A stretch of 64,000 bases of DNA from Zunongwangia pacifica (GTDB taxonomy: Bacteria > Bacteroidota > Bacteroidia > Flavobacteriales > Flavobacteriaceae): NCBI RefSeq assembly GCF_023499215.1, contig NZ_JAKHSK010000001.1, forward strand, positions 266,714-330,713, in the 5' to 3' direction. The notes under the pieces were generated by a model. That model saw only the letters and a list, made by a program, of their open reading frames with translations. It searched no databases and had not been told where the DNA came from. Position 1 is the stretch's first letter. Each line of letters begins with the position of its first letter. This document shows positions 1-7,206 of the stretch, piece by piece. The position numbers were made by a program, and so were the translations under genes.

Positions 1-220
1 ATCCGAACAGCAGGACGGTACACCAAGTTGCAGTTTAGCCGAAGCCTTGGAAAAACAGGACTTATTTATCAATTCCTCATTGACACAAATGGGTTGCTCT
101 TTACTTTGGGGATTGTTCCGCAACGGATTGACACCGTACAGGGGATTTTTCCACAACCTGAAAGATTTTACCACCCACCCCCTAAAAGTCGCCTGACCCT
201 ACACCGTTGGGGCGGGCGGC

Positions 221-259
221 AAAAAGACACTCCCTCCCGATGGTCGGGGCAGTCTTTTT
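221..259. terminator. Terminator-like hairpin
   Basis: An 8-bp outer stem AAAAAGAC (221-228) pairs with GTCTTTTT (252-259). An inner CCCGA (236-240) pairs with TCGGG (244-248) around a three-base loop. The A-tract and T-tract at the two ends make it a plausible bidirectional rho-independent terminator. No flanking gene is recognised on the left, so its role is uncertain. Confidence 0.45.
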
Positions 260-388
260 GCATTGAGTGGGTGCAACCCCTTTGCCAAAATGAACCCGAC
301 AGCAATTACCTTTCCTTACATTTCACCAAACAGGTTGCGGGATTTTTTGCATGGGATATTCGTTATCCCATTTTTGCTATGGGAGGTA

Positions 389-425
389 CTTCTTTTCTTT
401 CCACATAGCGACCAAAGAAAAGAAG
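389..425. repeat. Inverted repeat, 12-bp arms
   Basis: CTTCTTTTCTTT (389-400) is perfectly complementary to AAAGAAAAGAAG (414-425) with a 13-base loop. It is a homopurine/homopyrimidine stem in non-coding DNA. Function is unknown. Confidence 0.6.
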
Positions 426-521
426 CAAAAGAACCTCGCCTAATTGACGTTGGATTTTGTTTTAATGTTTGTCATAGCAAAATTCTATTTTATTAATTTG
501 TTGATTAATTAGATTGTATGA

Positions 522-701
522 CTATTCGCAATGTTGCACGTATGGGTAAACTGCTGCGATAATCAGTCTGTCAAATAGTTTTTCGCCAAAGTATCTTCTG
601 TTGTGTTTATAAGTAAATTCATCCAGATAGTTCTGTAGGTATTTTTTGATGACCATATGGTAGATTCCCAACAGCTTGCGACTTGCTAATGCTTCGGGAC
701 A
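522..701 (-). pseudogene. C-terminal remnant of an IS1595-type transposase
   Basis: Read on the minus strand, this stretch encodes a tail containing KYLQNYLDEFTYKHNRR followed by YFGEKLFDRL, ending at a TAG at 522-524. The YLxEFxYxxNRRxFGEKLFDRL pattern is typical of the C-terminus of IS1595/ISXO2-like DDE transposases. The frame is broken by stops upstream of about 701 and no start or catalytic core is present, so it is a degenerate fragment. Family assignment is by remembered motif only. Confidence 0.6.
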
Positions 702-1095
702 TTAATTTCTGCGCATAAGGGACTTTTACCCTCTTGAATAATTCGGTATCTTCGATACCAGATGCCCATGCTGGGCACACACAATGTGTGTAAGCAATAG
801 CGGGGAAAGTGTCAAACCCAAAATTATCTCTTTTAACTATCTTTGTGCTAAACTGAATAGTAAATACATAAAAACCGCTACTGCTCATGAGGACGTTAGG
901 CACAATCCCCCATGTAACCAGCCACTGATTACCTCGGCTAACATAAAAAAGGGGTCTAATATATGGGCGAAATGACAGGGAAATATACTTTTATAAAAGA
1001 TTGTAAATCAATACCTAATATTTACGTTGTTCAGAAGATAAAACCAAGCCCACCCACCACCCAAAAAGATGAACAGGTAGGAAGACCTTTCATTC
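702..1095. other. Intergenic, no gene recognised
   Basis: There is no convincing coding sequence. Minor symmetric patches occur (GCCCA-TGC-TGGGC near 764-776 and a CACACA/TGTGTG palindrome near 778-792). The segment lies between the transposase remnant and the promoter of the NAD(P)-binding oxidoreductase gene. Confidence 0.4.
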
Positions 1096-1152
1096 TGACT
1101 ACAACATCAGCCGATTTGACTACATACATTGATTAACATCTCTGCAATTTTG
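1096..1152 (+). promoter_or_regulatory. Promoter with 21-bp-spaced direct repeats, probable AraC site
   Basis: TGACTACA occurs at 1096-1103 and again at 1117-1124, exactly 21 bp apart (two helical turns). A Bacteroidetes-like -7 element CAATTTTG lies at 1145-1152, 24 bp before the downstream ATG. Direct repeats one or two turns apart beside the promoter are the usual AraC-family arrangement, and an AraC gene ends this two-gene cassette. A matching layout occurs upstream of the SDR gene near 49.8 kb. Confidence 0.55.
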
Positions 1153-1175
1153 TAACATCAAAAAAGTAGAAAAAA

Positions 1176-2084
1176 ATGAATATAGTATTGACAGGCTCAT
1201 TGGGTTATATCGGCAGGCCTTTAACCCAAAAATTAGTGAAAAAAGGCCACTCTGTAACGGTAATCAGCAGTAACCCCGAACGAGAAAAAGAAATTGAATC
1301 TTTAGGTGCAAAACCGGCAATCGGTAATATGGATGATGTAGATTTTTTAACAACATCATTTTCAGGTTCAGATGCCGTTTATTGTATGATAGCTTTAGAA
1401 ATCAATTTTACCGACCCTGAAAATAACGCGAGTAAACTAACAGAAAAAGCTAAAATATTTGCCAATAATTATCTTGAAGCCATTATTAAGTCAGGTGTTA
1501 AAAGGGTGGTTTATTTAAGCAGTATTGGTGCAGATATGAAACAAGGCAACGGACTCATTGCCATTCATCACAATGCGGAAAATATTTTGAAAAAATTGCC
1601 ATCGGATATCGGCATATCATTTATCCGCCCTGCGGGATTTTACAAAGGATTGTTTAATTATATACCGGGCATAAAGCACTACGGCACAATTTCTGCCAAT
1701 TACGGTGGCGACGATATCGTATTATGGGTTTCCAATCTTGATATTGCTGATACGATAGTTGAGGAATTGGAATCTGACACCACGGACAGAAAAGTACTCT
1801 ATGTGGCTAGCGAAGAAATAAAATGCAATGAATTGGCAGGCATTTTAGGAACGGCTATTGGAAAACCTGATTTGAAATGGGAATTAATCAGTGACGAGCA
1901 ACAGTTAAATGCTTTAATATCATTTGGAATGCAGAAAAGTTTTGCTCAAAACTTCACGGAGATGAATGCCAGCATTCACAGCGGAAAATTCTATGAGAAT
2001 TATTATCAAAACAAACCGACTTTAGGACAAGCGAAAATGAAAGAATTTGCGGTAGAATTTGCCGAAGCATATAATAAACAATAG
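1176..2084 (+). CDS. NmrA-like NAD(P)-binding oxidoreductase
   Basis: This 302-residue protein begins with a Rossmann nucleotide-binding motif, VLTGSLGYIGRPL (residues 4-16, GxxGxxG type). It continues as an atypical short-chain/NmrA family protein with SNPERE at the end of beta-2, favouring NADP(H). A YLSSIGA patch (residues about 108-114) matches the family's structural serine region, but the classical YxxxK catalytic pair is not evident. It probably reduces or senses a small quinone or aldehyde. It is followed after 14 bp by an AraC regulator, forming a reductase-regulator cassette inserted at the left of the ICE. The exact substrate is unknown. Confidence 0.8.
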   Translation: MNIVLTGSLGYIGRPLTQKLVKKGHSVTVISSNPEREKEIESLGAKPAIGNMDDVDFLTTSFSGSDAVYCMIALEINFTDPENNASKLTEKAKIFANNYLEAIIKSGVKRVVYLSSIGADMKQGNGLIAIHHNAENILKKLPSDIGISFIRPAGFYKGLFNYIPGIKHYGTISANYGGDDIVLWVSNLDIADTIVEELESDTTDRKVLYVASEEIKCNELAGILGTAIGKPDLKWELISDEQQLNALISFGMQKSFAQNFTEMNASIHSGKFYENYYQNKPTLGQAKMKEFAVEFAEAYNKQ

Positions 2085-2098
2085 TTATCTTTAAAAAT

Positions 2099-3004
2099 GT
2101 GACAAACGGAAAACCATATCGAATTAAATCAATTAGTGCATACCACGAATTACGTGGCTTGCCCCAACCGGAGCATCCACTGATAAGTGTTGTTAGCGTT
2201 GGAAATGCAAAGCATTCTGAAGACTCAAGTTTGGTATTAGATTGCTATTCCATTTCAATTAAACGAGGGTTAAAAGGCAAGCTCAAATACGGACAACAGG
2301 AATATGATTTTGGTTCAGGTGTAATGTTTTTCATTTCTCCAAATCAAGTATTCAACGTTGAAGCCAATGATTATTCAAATCAGTCAGGATGGGTTTTACT
2401 TATCCATCCTGATTTTTTGTGGAATACAACACTCGCAAAAACCATTAAGCAGTTTGAATTTTTTAAGTATTCAGTAAATGAAGCCCTGTTCCTTTCAGAA
2501 AAAGAAGAAAATACAATGAACGGAATAATAGAGAATATTCAAAAAGAGTATCATTCCAATATTGACAAATTCAGCAAGCAAATCATCATCTCCCAAATCG
2601 AAACATTACTTAGTTATTCAGAAAGGTTCTATAATCGGCAATTCATCACAAGAGAAAAAGCCAATCATCAAATTTTGGAACGTTTGGAAAAATTATTGAC
2701 AGATTATTTCAATAACGATGATTTAATTTCAAAAGGTTTGCCGACAGTTCAGTTCATTGCTAAACAACTAAACGTTTCACCAAGTTATTTAGGAAGTTTA
2801 TTGAGAGTTCTAACAGGACAAAGCACACAGCAACACATCCACCATAAATTGATAGAAAAAGCGAAAGAAAGACTATCTACATCTGATCTTTCAATTAGCG
2901 AAATCGCCTATGAATTAGGTTTTGAACATTCACAATCATTCAGCAAACTATTTAAGGCTAAAACAAATCTATCGCCATCGGCATATCGAGAGAGTTTCAA
3001 TTAG
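2099..3004 (+). CDS. AraC-family transcriptional regulator
   Basis: This 301-residue regulator has an N-terminal cupin-like sensor region (about 1-180) and a C-terminal pair of helix-turn-helix motifs (about 200-301). The latter includes the family signature LSISEIAYELGFEHSQSFSK and ends in SPSAYRESFN. The GTG start at 2099 is chosen because the ATG two bases upstream is followed at once by TGA. The second AraC at 50.7 kb also begins with GTG and is similar throughout. It lies 14 bp after the NmrA-like gene and probably controls that gene through the 21-bp direct repeats upstream. Confidence 0.85.
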   Translation: MTNGKPYRIKSISAYHELRGLPQPEHPLISVVSVGNAKHSEDSSLVLDCYSISIKRGLKGKLKYGQQEYDFGSGVMFFISPNQVFNVEANDYSNQSGWVLLIHPDFLWNTTLAKTIKQFEFFKYSVNEALFLSEKEENTMNGIIENIQKEYHSNIDKFSKQIIISQIETLLSYSERFYNRQFITREKANHQILERLEKLLTDYFNNDDLISKGLPTVQFIAKQLNVSPSYLGSLLRVLTGQSTQQHIHHKLIEKAKERLSTSDLSISEIAYELGFEHSQSFSKLFKAKTNLSPSAYRESFN

Positions 3005-3239
3005 AAATCAAACAGATTAACAAAATGACGGAATGAAAAAATCCTGACCTAACAAAGACATTTACCACGAATACGAACTAAAAAATCATACTTTTTGGTA
3101 GTTCTTATTCAGCTTCGTTAGCATTTAGTTTCAACGCAGACAGACAAAATAAAAGCGACTATTGCATACAATCCGGACGAATACTAAAAAGGGGGAAACC
3201 TTGCCAACGAAATTAAAATCATTGACAAACCAACTTACG

Positions 3240-3668
3240 TTACTTCGCCAAAAGCAGCCCCATACTAAAGTATTTTTTGCCGTTGCAAGCTCCCTCAATA
3301 GCTTTTCTGAAATCGTCCGCATCGCTGCCGACAAGGAGATAACCGTCAAAACCCATTTTTAAAAGAGATTTTGCAGTTTTTTCCGAATTATTATCGCTAT
3401 GGGCAATAAGGTGGATGCTTGAATATTTTGCCTTCAATTCTTGAAGCTGATGCAACACGTCGATGTCATCAAAATCAAGGTCAACAACACAAACTTGGGG
3501 AAGTTCCGTTAATGCCGACAATCGGGATAGTCCGTCCTCTATATTCCCTGAGCGGAACAGAACATCAATTCCTGAAGCGAGGAGGGCGTTGCAGGTCAGA
3601 TCCAAAAGCGGACTTTCGTCATTGATAAATGCGATGTCGATTTGTGTAGGGCCGATTACCGTTTCCAT
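3240..3668 (-). CDS. Orphan response-regulator receiver domain, possibly truncated
   Basis: At 142 residues this is a single CheY-like receiver domain. The acidic patch is NDES (residues 16-19) and the phosphoacceptor Asp63 lies in VVDLDFDD. The usual switch Thr/Ser region is IAHSD (residues 88-92). The conserved lysine after DGYLL is replaced (DGYLLVGSD), which would weaken phosphorylation-dependent switching. No output domain follows: the protein stops where a LuxR-type HTH would begin, close to the reductase/AraC cassette, so truncation by that insertion is possible. The nearest upstream genes on the same strand are the two HTH proteins. Confidence 0.7.
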   Translation of the reverse strand: METVIGPTQIDIAFINDESPLLDLTCNALLASGIDVLFRSGNIEDGLSRLSALTELPQVCVVDLDFDDIDVLHQLQELKAKYSSIHLIAHSDNNSEKTAKSLLKMGFDGYLLVGSDADDFRKAIEGACNGKKYFSMGLLLAK

Positions 3669-3925
3669 AGTACCTCATTTTATTGTTAGTGGTGGAACCC
3701 TGCACAAAAAAAGAGCGCAGGCAACCACACTTACCGATACTAAGGCACTGGTATGCCCGACAACGAATAAGCGAGCGCCCACGCCTATGGCATGAGCGTT
3801 CTTACCTATCTGTCTCGTTGTCTTAAAAATTACCAGTTTTTAGTATCGAGACTTAAAGCAAAAACACTTTAAGTTTTTCTAATATTTTCAGGTACAAAGA
3901 TAGCGATGTTAATCATCTTACACAA

Positions 3926-4240
3926 TCACTCATTTGTCCTTTGTTCTTGTGACCTGGCTACATAATTATCTTCCAATACATGCAGTATGTCCGATTGCCG
4001 GAAGATGATTTTGCCACCAATCTGCACATAGGGCAGGATGTTATCGTCCCGATATTGTTGCAGGGTGCGTTTGGAGATATGTAACAGCCTGCACACTTCT
4101 TCTCCTGATAGGTAAATCTCACCGTTCATTACGGGACGGAAATGCTCCAGTATCAATTCTATCCAGGTACGGAGTTCATCGAGCTTCTTTTTGTAGTAAG
4201 CTATTTCTTCGGCATCGTTATCAAAAAATTCCATACTCAT
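3926..4240 (-). CDS. Helix-turn-helix, excisionase-like protein
   Basis: A 104-residue protein with an N-terminal coiled-coil-like segment followed by a MerR/excisionase-type winged HTH (about 45-95) containing YLSGEEVCRLLHISKRTLQQY and IIFRQSDILHVLE. Such small HTH proteins accompany Bacteroidetes conjugative elements, where Xis2c/Xis2d-type proteins regulate excision and transfer. Its start overlaps the stop of the preceding HTH gene (ATGA), so the two are translationally coupled. Confidence 0.8.
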   Translation of the reverse strand: MSMEFFDNDAEEIAYYKKKLDELRTWIELILEHFRPVMNGEIYLSGEEVCRLLHISKRTLQQYRDDNILPYVQIGGKIIFRQSDILHVLEDNYVARSQEQRTNE

Positions 4241-4527
4241 TTGTTTTGGGGATGGGTATCCGAAGCAAGTAAATGCTGCACATCCGAAAATTTGTAATAG
4301 TTTTTTCGGTTTAGTTTGGAATAAGGCAAAAGTCCTTTGTTTTTATAAGACTGCAATGTGCGTTTGCTGATACCGAGCATCAGGCACACTTCTTGATTGT
4401 CGAGCCATCTTTCTTCGTTGAAGATGGATGTATAGGTTTCGCTTGCATCGGTGGTAAGCCTTAAGAGTTCGTCCAGTTCTGTGTTCAGTTCTTTGAGAAC
4501 CGACTTGGGTATTGCTATTACTTCCAT
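4237..4527 (-). CDS. Helix-turn-helix, excisionase-like protein
   Basis: A 96-residue partner of the next gene with the same layout: a helical N-terminus, then an HTH with WLDNQEVCLMLGISKRTLQSY and YYKFSDVQHLL. It is probably an excision or transfer regulator of the ICE. Its translation start sits at the edge of a 20-bp imperfect inverted repeat (4528-4575) that includes its ribosome binding site. A conserved 28-bp box shared with the DUF1896 gene lies further upstream, suggesting co-regulation of ICE core genes. A second HTH pair occurs at 56.2-56.9 kb. Confidence 0.8.
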   Translation of the reverse strand: MEVIAIPKSVLKELNTELDELLRLTTDASETYTSIFNEERWLDNQEVCLMLGISKRTLQSYKNKGLLPYSKLNRKNYYKFSDVQHLLASDTHPQNK

Positions 4528-4575
4528 AATCCTTTCCTCTTTTTTCGTGTCAGGAACGAAAATTAGGAAAGGGTT
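4528..4575 (-). promoter_or_regulatory. Inverted repeat over -7 region and RBS of HTH gene
   Basis: The arm 4528-4548 pairs imperfectly with 4556-4575 (CCTTTCCT/AGGAAAGG and TTTTCGT/ACGAAAA sub-arms) around a 7-base loop. On the minus strand the gene-proximal arm contains the purine-rich ribosome binding site next to ATG at 4527, and the distal arm contains a TAATTTTC -7-like element. It could be an operator or an mRNA hairpin hiding the RBS. Confidence 0.5.
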
Positions 4576-4602
4576 TGGAGTGTTTTGCTATTAGGGGAGT
4601 GT

Positions 4603-4630
4603 TTGGCTTTGAAAGGCAAGGTTTGGTATA
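4603..4630 (-). promoter_or_regulatory. Conserved upstream box shared with DUF1896 promoter
   Basis: These 28 bases match 47821-47848 at 23 of 28 positions (common TTGGCTTTGA and TTTGG cores on the plus strand). In both places the box lies the same distance, about 50 bp, upstream of a TAATTTT[G/C] -7 element of a minus-strand ICE core gene. It is probably a binding site for an ICE-encoded activator. Confidence 0.55.
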
Positions 4631-4690
4631 AAAGCCACTAATGTTACTCACTTTACCCGTTATTATCAATACTATTTAACTGGCTGCTTT

Positions 4691-5665
4691 TTATATTGTT
4701 ACAACAATCCTTTTTCCGTCCGATACTTTTAAGTCCCAAAGCTTTTCAATGTCTTTCAGTTGTATTGTTTCAGTTTCTGCTTTTAGTTTGTTGTCGGCAG
4801 CAAGTTGAAACATTTCGGGAATAATTTCCTTGAATAGCTTTTGCATTTCTTCTTTGGTCCAACTGCCCAAACCTGAACCAGACAACTGTAAATCAACACT
4901 TCTTAAAATTTCAGATGAAAGTTGAATTGTGTCGCCCGTTACAGAGCCAATAGAAACAAAGCGTGTCTTGTGTGTAAATGCACCATTGCCTTTTAATGCC
5001 TCCAAAATAAGTTCTGCGGTATGGCCCCACAAGTAATCGATAATAATGTCAATGGGTTTGTTGTTGTGTAGATGTTGTATTTGTGAAAGGAAACTTTCAT
5101 CATCCTGTTTTATGGGAATAATTTCGTCAGCACCCAATGCCAGCAATGATTGCAACCTTTGTTCATTTCTGCCTGTAACGATAATTTTTCCTGCTCCATA
5201 ATGTTTGGCAATTTGAACGGCTACACTTCCTGTAAATCCTGTTGCCCCGTTTATCAATACGGTTTCACCTGCTTTCATGGCAGCCCTGAAACGGAGTGCC
5301 ATTGCCGAACCTGCTACCGCATTTGGTAATGCGGCTGCGGCTGCGTCATCTATGCCTTCAGGTAGTTTTATCATTTTCCCTATTTCAATAATTGCTTTTT
5401 CTGCAATCATTCCACTTACACCTAATGCAAATACCTTTGTTCCGTCTGCTAAGAATCCTACACCGTCACCGCCAATTGCTTTTGCCTGATGTATGTCCCC
5501 TTTTGTGGAATAATGTTTACCGCTTGCCCTTGATCTGTCCAAATGCTTAATGGCTGCGGCTTTTACTGAAATTAAAATTTCATCTTCCCTATTAACGATG
5601 GGTTCGGGGAAATCTTCTGTGTATCGGGGCATTTCGCCCCTTTGGAACATTACTGCTGCTTTCAT
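4691..5665 (-). CDS. Zinc-independent quinone oxidoreductase / MDR-family alcohol dehydrogenase
   Basis: A 324-residue medium-chain dehydrogenase/reductase. The N-terminal GroES-like domain carries GGDGVGFLADGTKVFA, and the Rossmann domain carries INGATGFTGSVAVQIAKHYGA (about 138-158). Zinc-ligating cysteines are absent, as in the quinone oxidoreductase and enoyl-reductase branch. It overlaps the upstream doxX gene by 4 bp (ATGA), so the two form an operon. With the Crp/Fnr gene behind them they make a cassette for quinone or reactive electrophile reduction. The substrate cannot be read from sequence. Confidence 0.8.
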   Translation of the reverse strand: MKAAVMFQRGEMPRYTEDFPEPIVNREDEILISVKAAAIKHLDRSRASGKHYSTKGDIHQAKAIGGDGVGFLADGTKVFALGVSGMIAEKAIIEIGKMIKLPEGIDDAAAAALPNAVAGSAMALRFRAAMKAGETVLINGATGFTGSVAVQIAKHYGAGKIIVTGRNEQRLQSLLALGADEIIPIKQDDESFLSQIQHLHNNKPIDIIIDYLWGHTAELILEALKGNGAFTHKTRFVSIGSVTGDTIQLSSEILRSVDLQLSGSGLGSWTKEEMQKLFKEIIPEMFQLAADNKLKAETETIQLKDIEKLWDLKVSDGKRIVVTI

Positions 5666-6033
5666 TTTGGTATGTTTTTTAAATTGTGATAACTGAAATA
5701 AGAAGTCAATAAGATGGCCAATGCTACCAAAGCCGATGCTGATGACCGAAAACTATCGCCAGAGCAAACGTGGGCAATAAACCCTGAAATCACAGTGATT
5801 GTAAATCCTGAATATGCCCATTCTTTTATTCTTCCTCTTATGAAGGGAAGCAATAAAACGATTACGCCGATAATTTTGGTAAAAGCCAGCTCCACTCTGA
5901 AATAACCGGGAAAACCAAAGTGGGCACAAAGCCGTTTTGCTTCTTCGGAAGTTAAATACGCATAAGCGTTTGTCAACATCCAAATAGAGAATAAACCTGT
6001 TGCAATCCAATAAACTGTCTTTTGAATTTTCAT
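5662..6033 (-). CDS. DoxX-family small membrane protein
   Basis: A 123-residue protein with four predicted transmembrane helices. It contains LCAHFGFPGYFRVELAFTKIIGVIVLL (positions about 36-62; the HxGFP..F..ELA.xK signature of DoxX-like proteins). Family members sit in membrane-associated redox complexes or are of unknown function. Translation is coupled to the downstream oxidoreductase. A Fnr-like palindrome and a perfect TAATTTTG -7 element lie directly upstream, indicating that this is the first gene of the regulated transcript. Confidence 0.75.
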   Translation of the reverse strand: MKIQKTVYWIATGLFSIWMLTNAYAYLTSEEAKRLCAHFGFPGYFRVELAFTKIIGVIVLLLPFIRGRIKEWAYSGFTITVISGFIAHVCSGDSFRSSASALVALAILLTSYFSYHNLKNIPK

Positions 6034-6058
6034 TTTGCCTTTTCTTTAACTAACAAGG

Positions 6059-6104
6059 CAAAATTATGGGGCGGTTATCTGCAAGACGATAACATTTGTT
6101 ATCG
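6059..6104 (-). promoter_or_regulatory. Crp/Fnr-type operator and promoter of doxX operon
   Basis: A perfect 8-2-8 palindrome CGATAACA-TT-TGTTATCG (6087-6104) has GATAAC-N4-GTTATC at its core, the Crp/Fnr half-site geometry. A minus-strand -7 element TAATTTTG lies at 6059-6066. The dyad centre is 29.5 bp upstream of the -7 element, which puts it near -43, a class II activator position. The adjacent Crp/Fnr gene is the obvious candidate regulator. Confidence 0.65.
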
Positions 6105-6112
6105 AATGAGGG

Positions 6113-6691
6113 CTACTTTTTTTCTCTTGCCAATTTACTTTTTATTCGGCTCAAATGAACCGTAGTGATGCCCAAATAAGAAGCAATGTAATGTTGGGGA
6201 ATGCGTTGAACGATCTGTGGCTTTTCTTGAATCAAATTAAGATAACGTTGTTGTGGCGTATCTTTTATGAATGAAAGACAATGTTTCATATAATGAATGT
6301 TGCGGTCAAATAAACTATCGATCAATTTTTCTCTGACTTCGGGAATTTCAAAGGCTTCACTCACCATCTTGTCCATATCCTTTTTGCCAATCACCCATAA
6401 GGTGCAGGGTTCTATGGTTTCTATCGTAACAATACTTGGAATATTTTTTTTAAAACTTTCTGTGGAAGACACTCGGTCGCCTTCCAAAAAGAATTGAAAG
6501 GTCACATCATTTCCGTTATTGTTAAACCATACACGGATACAACCTTTTTCAATGAAAAATACTTTTTTTGAAATTTTTCCTTCTTGTAAGAGCGTGGTTT
6601 TGGAAGGAACCTGAATTCGTTTGAAATAACCCACATAGTCATTCCAATGTTTTTCGTCAAATGGAAGTTTATTTTTAAACTGGTCAAACAT
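6113..6691 (-). CDS. Crp/Fnr-family transcriptional regulator
   Basis: A 192-residue regulator with an N-terminal cyclic-nucleotide-binding-like beta barrel (KTTLLQEGKISKKVFFIEKGCIRVW, about 32-56) and a short C-terminal HTH (IASYLGITTVHLSRIKSKL). No Fnr iron-sulfur cysteine cluster is seen. It is encoded directly upstream of doxX-oxidoreductase on the same strand, separated by the palindromic operator, so it very likely activates that operon in response to a small ligand. Two further cassettes of the same design lie at 31.6 and 48.0 kb. Confidence 0.85.
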   Translation of the reverse strand: MFDQFKNKLPFDEKHWNDYVGYFKRIQVPSKTTLLQEGKISKKVFFIEKGCIRVWFNNNGNDVTFQFFLEGDRVSSTESFKKNIPSIVTIETIEPCTLWVIGKKDMDKMVSEAFEIPEVREKLIDSLFDRNIHYMKHCLSFIKDTPQQRYLNLIQEKPQIVQRIPQHYIASYLGITTVHLSRIKSKLAREKK

Positions 6692-6813
6692 AGATTATTT
6701 TCATTGCGAATGTTGGTCTTTAAAATCCTGCATACTTTACATTTTGTATTGGTTATTGTCTTCGCTATTTCTTTTCCTACAATTGATATGGAATAAATAT
6801 ATATTAGATTTCT

Positions 6814-7086
6814 CTATCTTGGATTTTGCACCTCCGTATTTTGGGATGCCACTTCCTTTTTCTCCCTGGAATATACCCACAACGACAATAGCCCGAAAAT
6901 AATCAGGGCGTAGGCTACCCATTTGCCGATCCGTTCCAAAAACCTGGTGGCAACCGATTTTTCATAGCTTGAAAAGCCCTCGGCACCGGTGGAGCTCCTC
7001 CTGTAAAACTTCCGGCGGTTAATCCAATAACGCAGGCCCAAGCCCAAAACCAAAAATATGACACCTATGACCAACGATGACATCAT
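6814..7086 (-). CDS. Small conserved membrane protein downstream of tra operon
   Basis: A 90-residue protein with an N-terminal transmembrane helix (about 3-22) followed by RRKFYRRS, and a second helix (about 56-72). It follows traQ but is separated from it by a terminator-like hairpin, so it may have its own promoter. Similar short membrane proteins are common beside tra loci of Bacteroidetes elements. No function is known to me. Confidence 0.55.
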   Translation of the reverse strand: MMSSLVIGVIFLVLGLGLRYWINRRKFYRRSSTGAEGFSSYEKSVATRFLERIGKWVAYALIIFGLLSLWVYSREKKEVASQNTEVQNPR

Positions 7087-7170
7087 GACGATAGCGTGCT
7101 ACATTTCAAAGCTTTAAATTTACGAAATGTATTTTTTTGTTCTACAATGAAATACAACATTGGCTGAATT

Positions 7171-7202
7171 AAAAAATCCTGCCCCACAGGACAGGATTTT
7201 TA
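7171..7202 (-). terminator. Rho-independent terminator after traQ
   Basis: AAAAATCCTG (7172-7181) pairs with CAGGATTTTT (7192-7201) around a C/G-rich interior. It lies 5 bp beyond the traQ stop and ends in a T-run on the minus strand. It marks the end of the traE-Q transcript and could also act in the other direction. Confidence 0.75.
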
Positions 7203-7206
7203 ACCA

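Larger units (their letters stand above)
1..521. other. Non-coding left segment with two hairpins, no recognisable gene
   Basis: Short open frames exist here, but none resembles a protein family or has a convincing ribosome binding site. The segment contains two inverted repeats (listed separately) and becomes AT-rich from about 450. It looks like junction or decayed DNA inside the ICE. Confidence 0.5.

Noticed and set aside
28..496. Overlapping open frames of 126 and 77 codons at the left edge
   Set aside because: No family resemblance, no RBS, and they cross two hairpins; more likely non-coding.
619..903. 94-codon minus-strand frame
   Set aside because: It overlaps the transposase remnant in a different frame; the transposase-like frame explains the homology better.
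3143..3268. Frame with coding flavour (KATIAYNPDEY, stop, KGGNLANEIKIIDKPTY)
   Set aside because: It looks like a decayed gene piece but I recognise no family and it contains an in-frame TAA, so it was not annotated.
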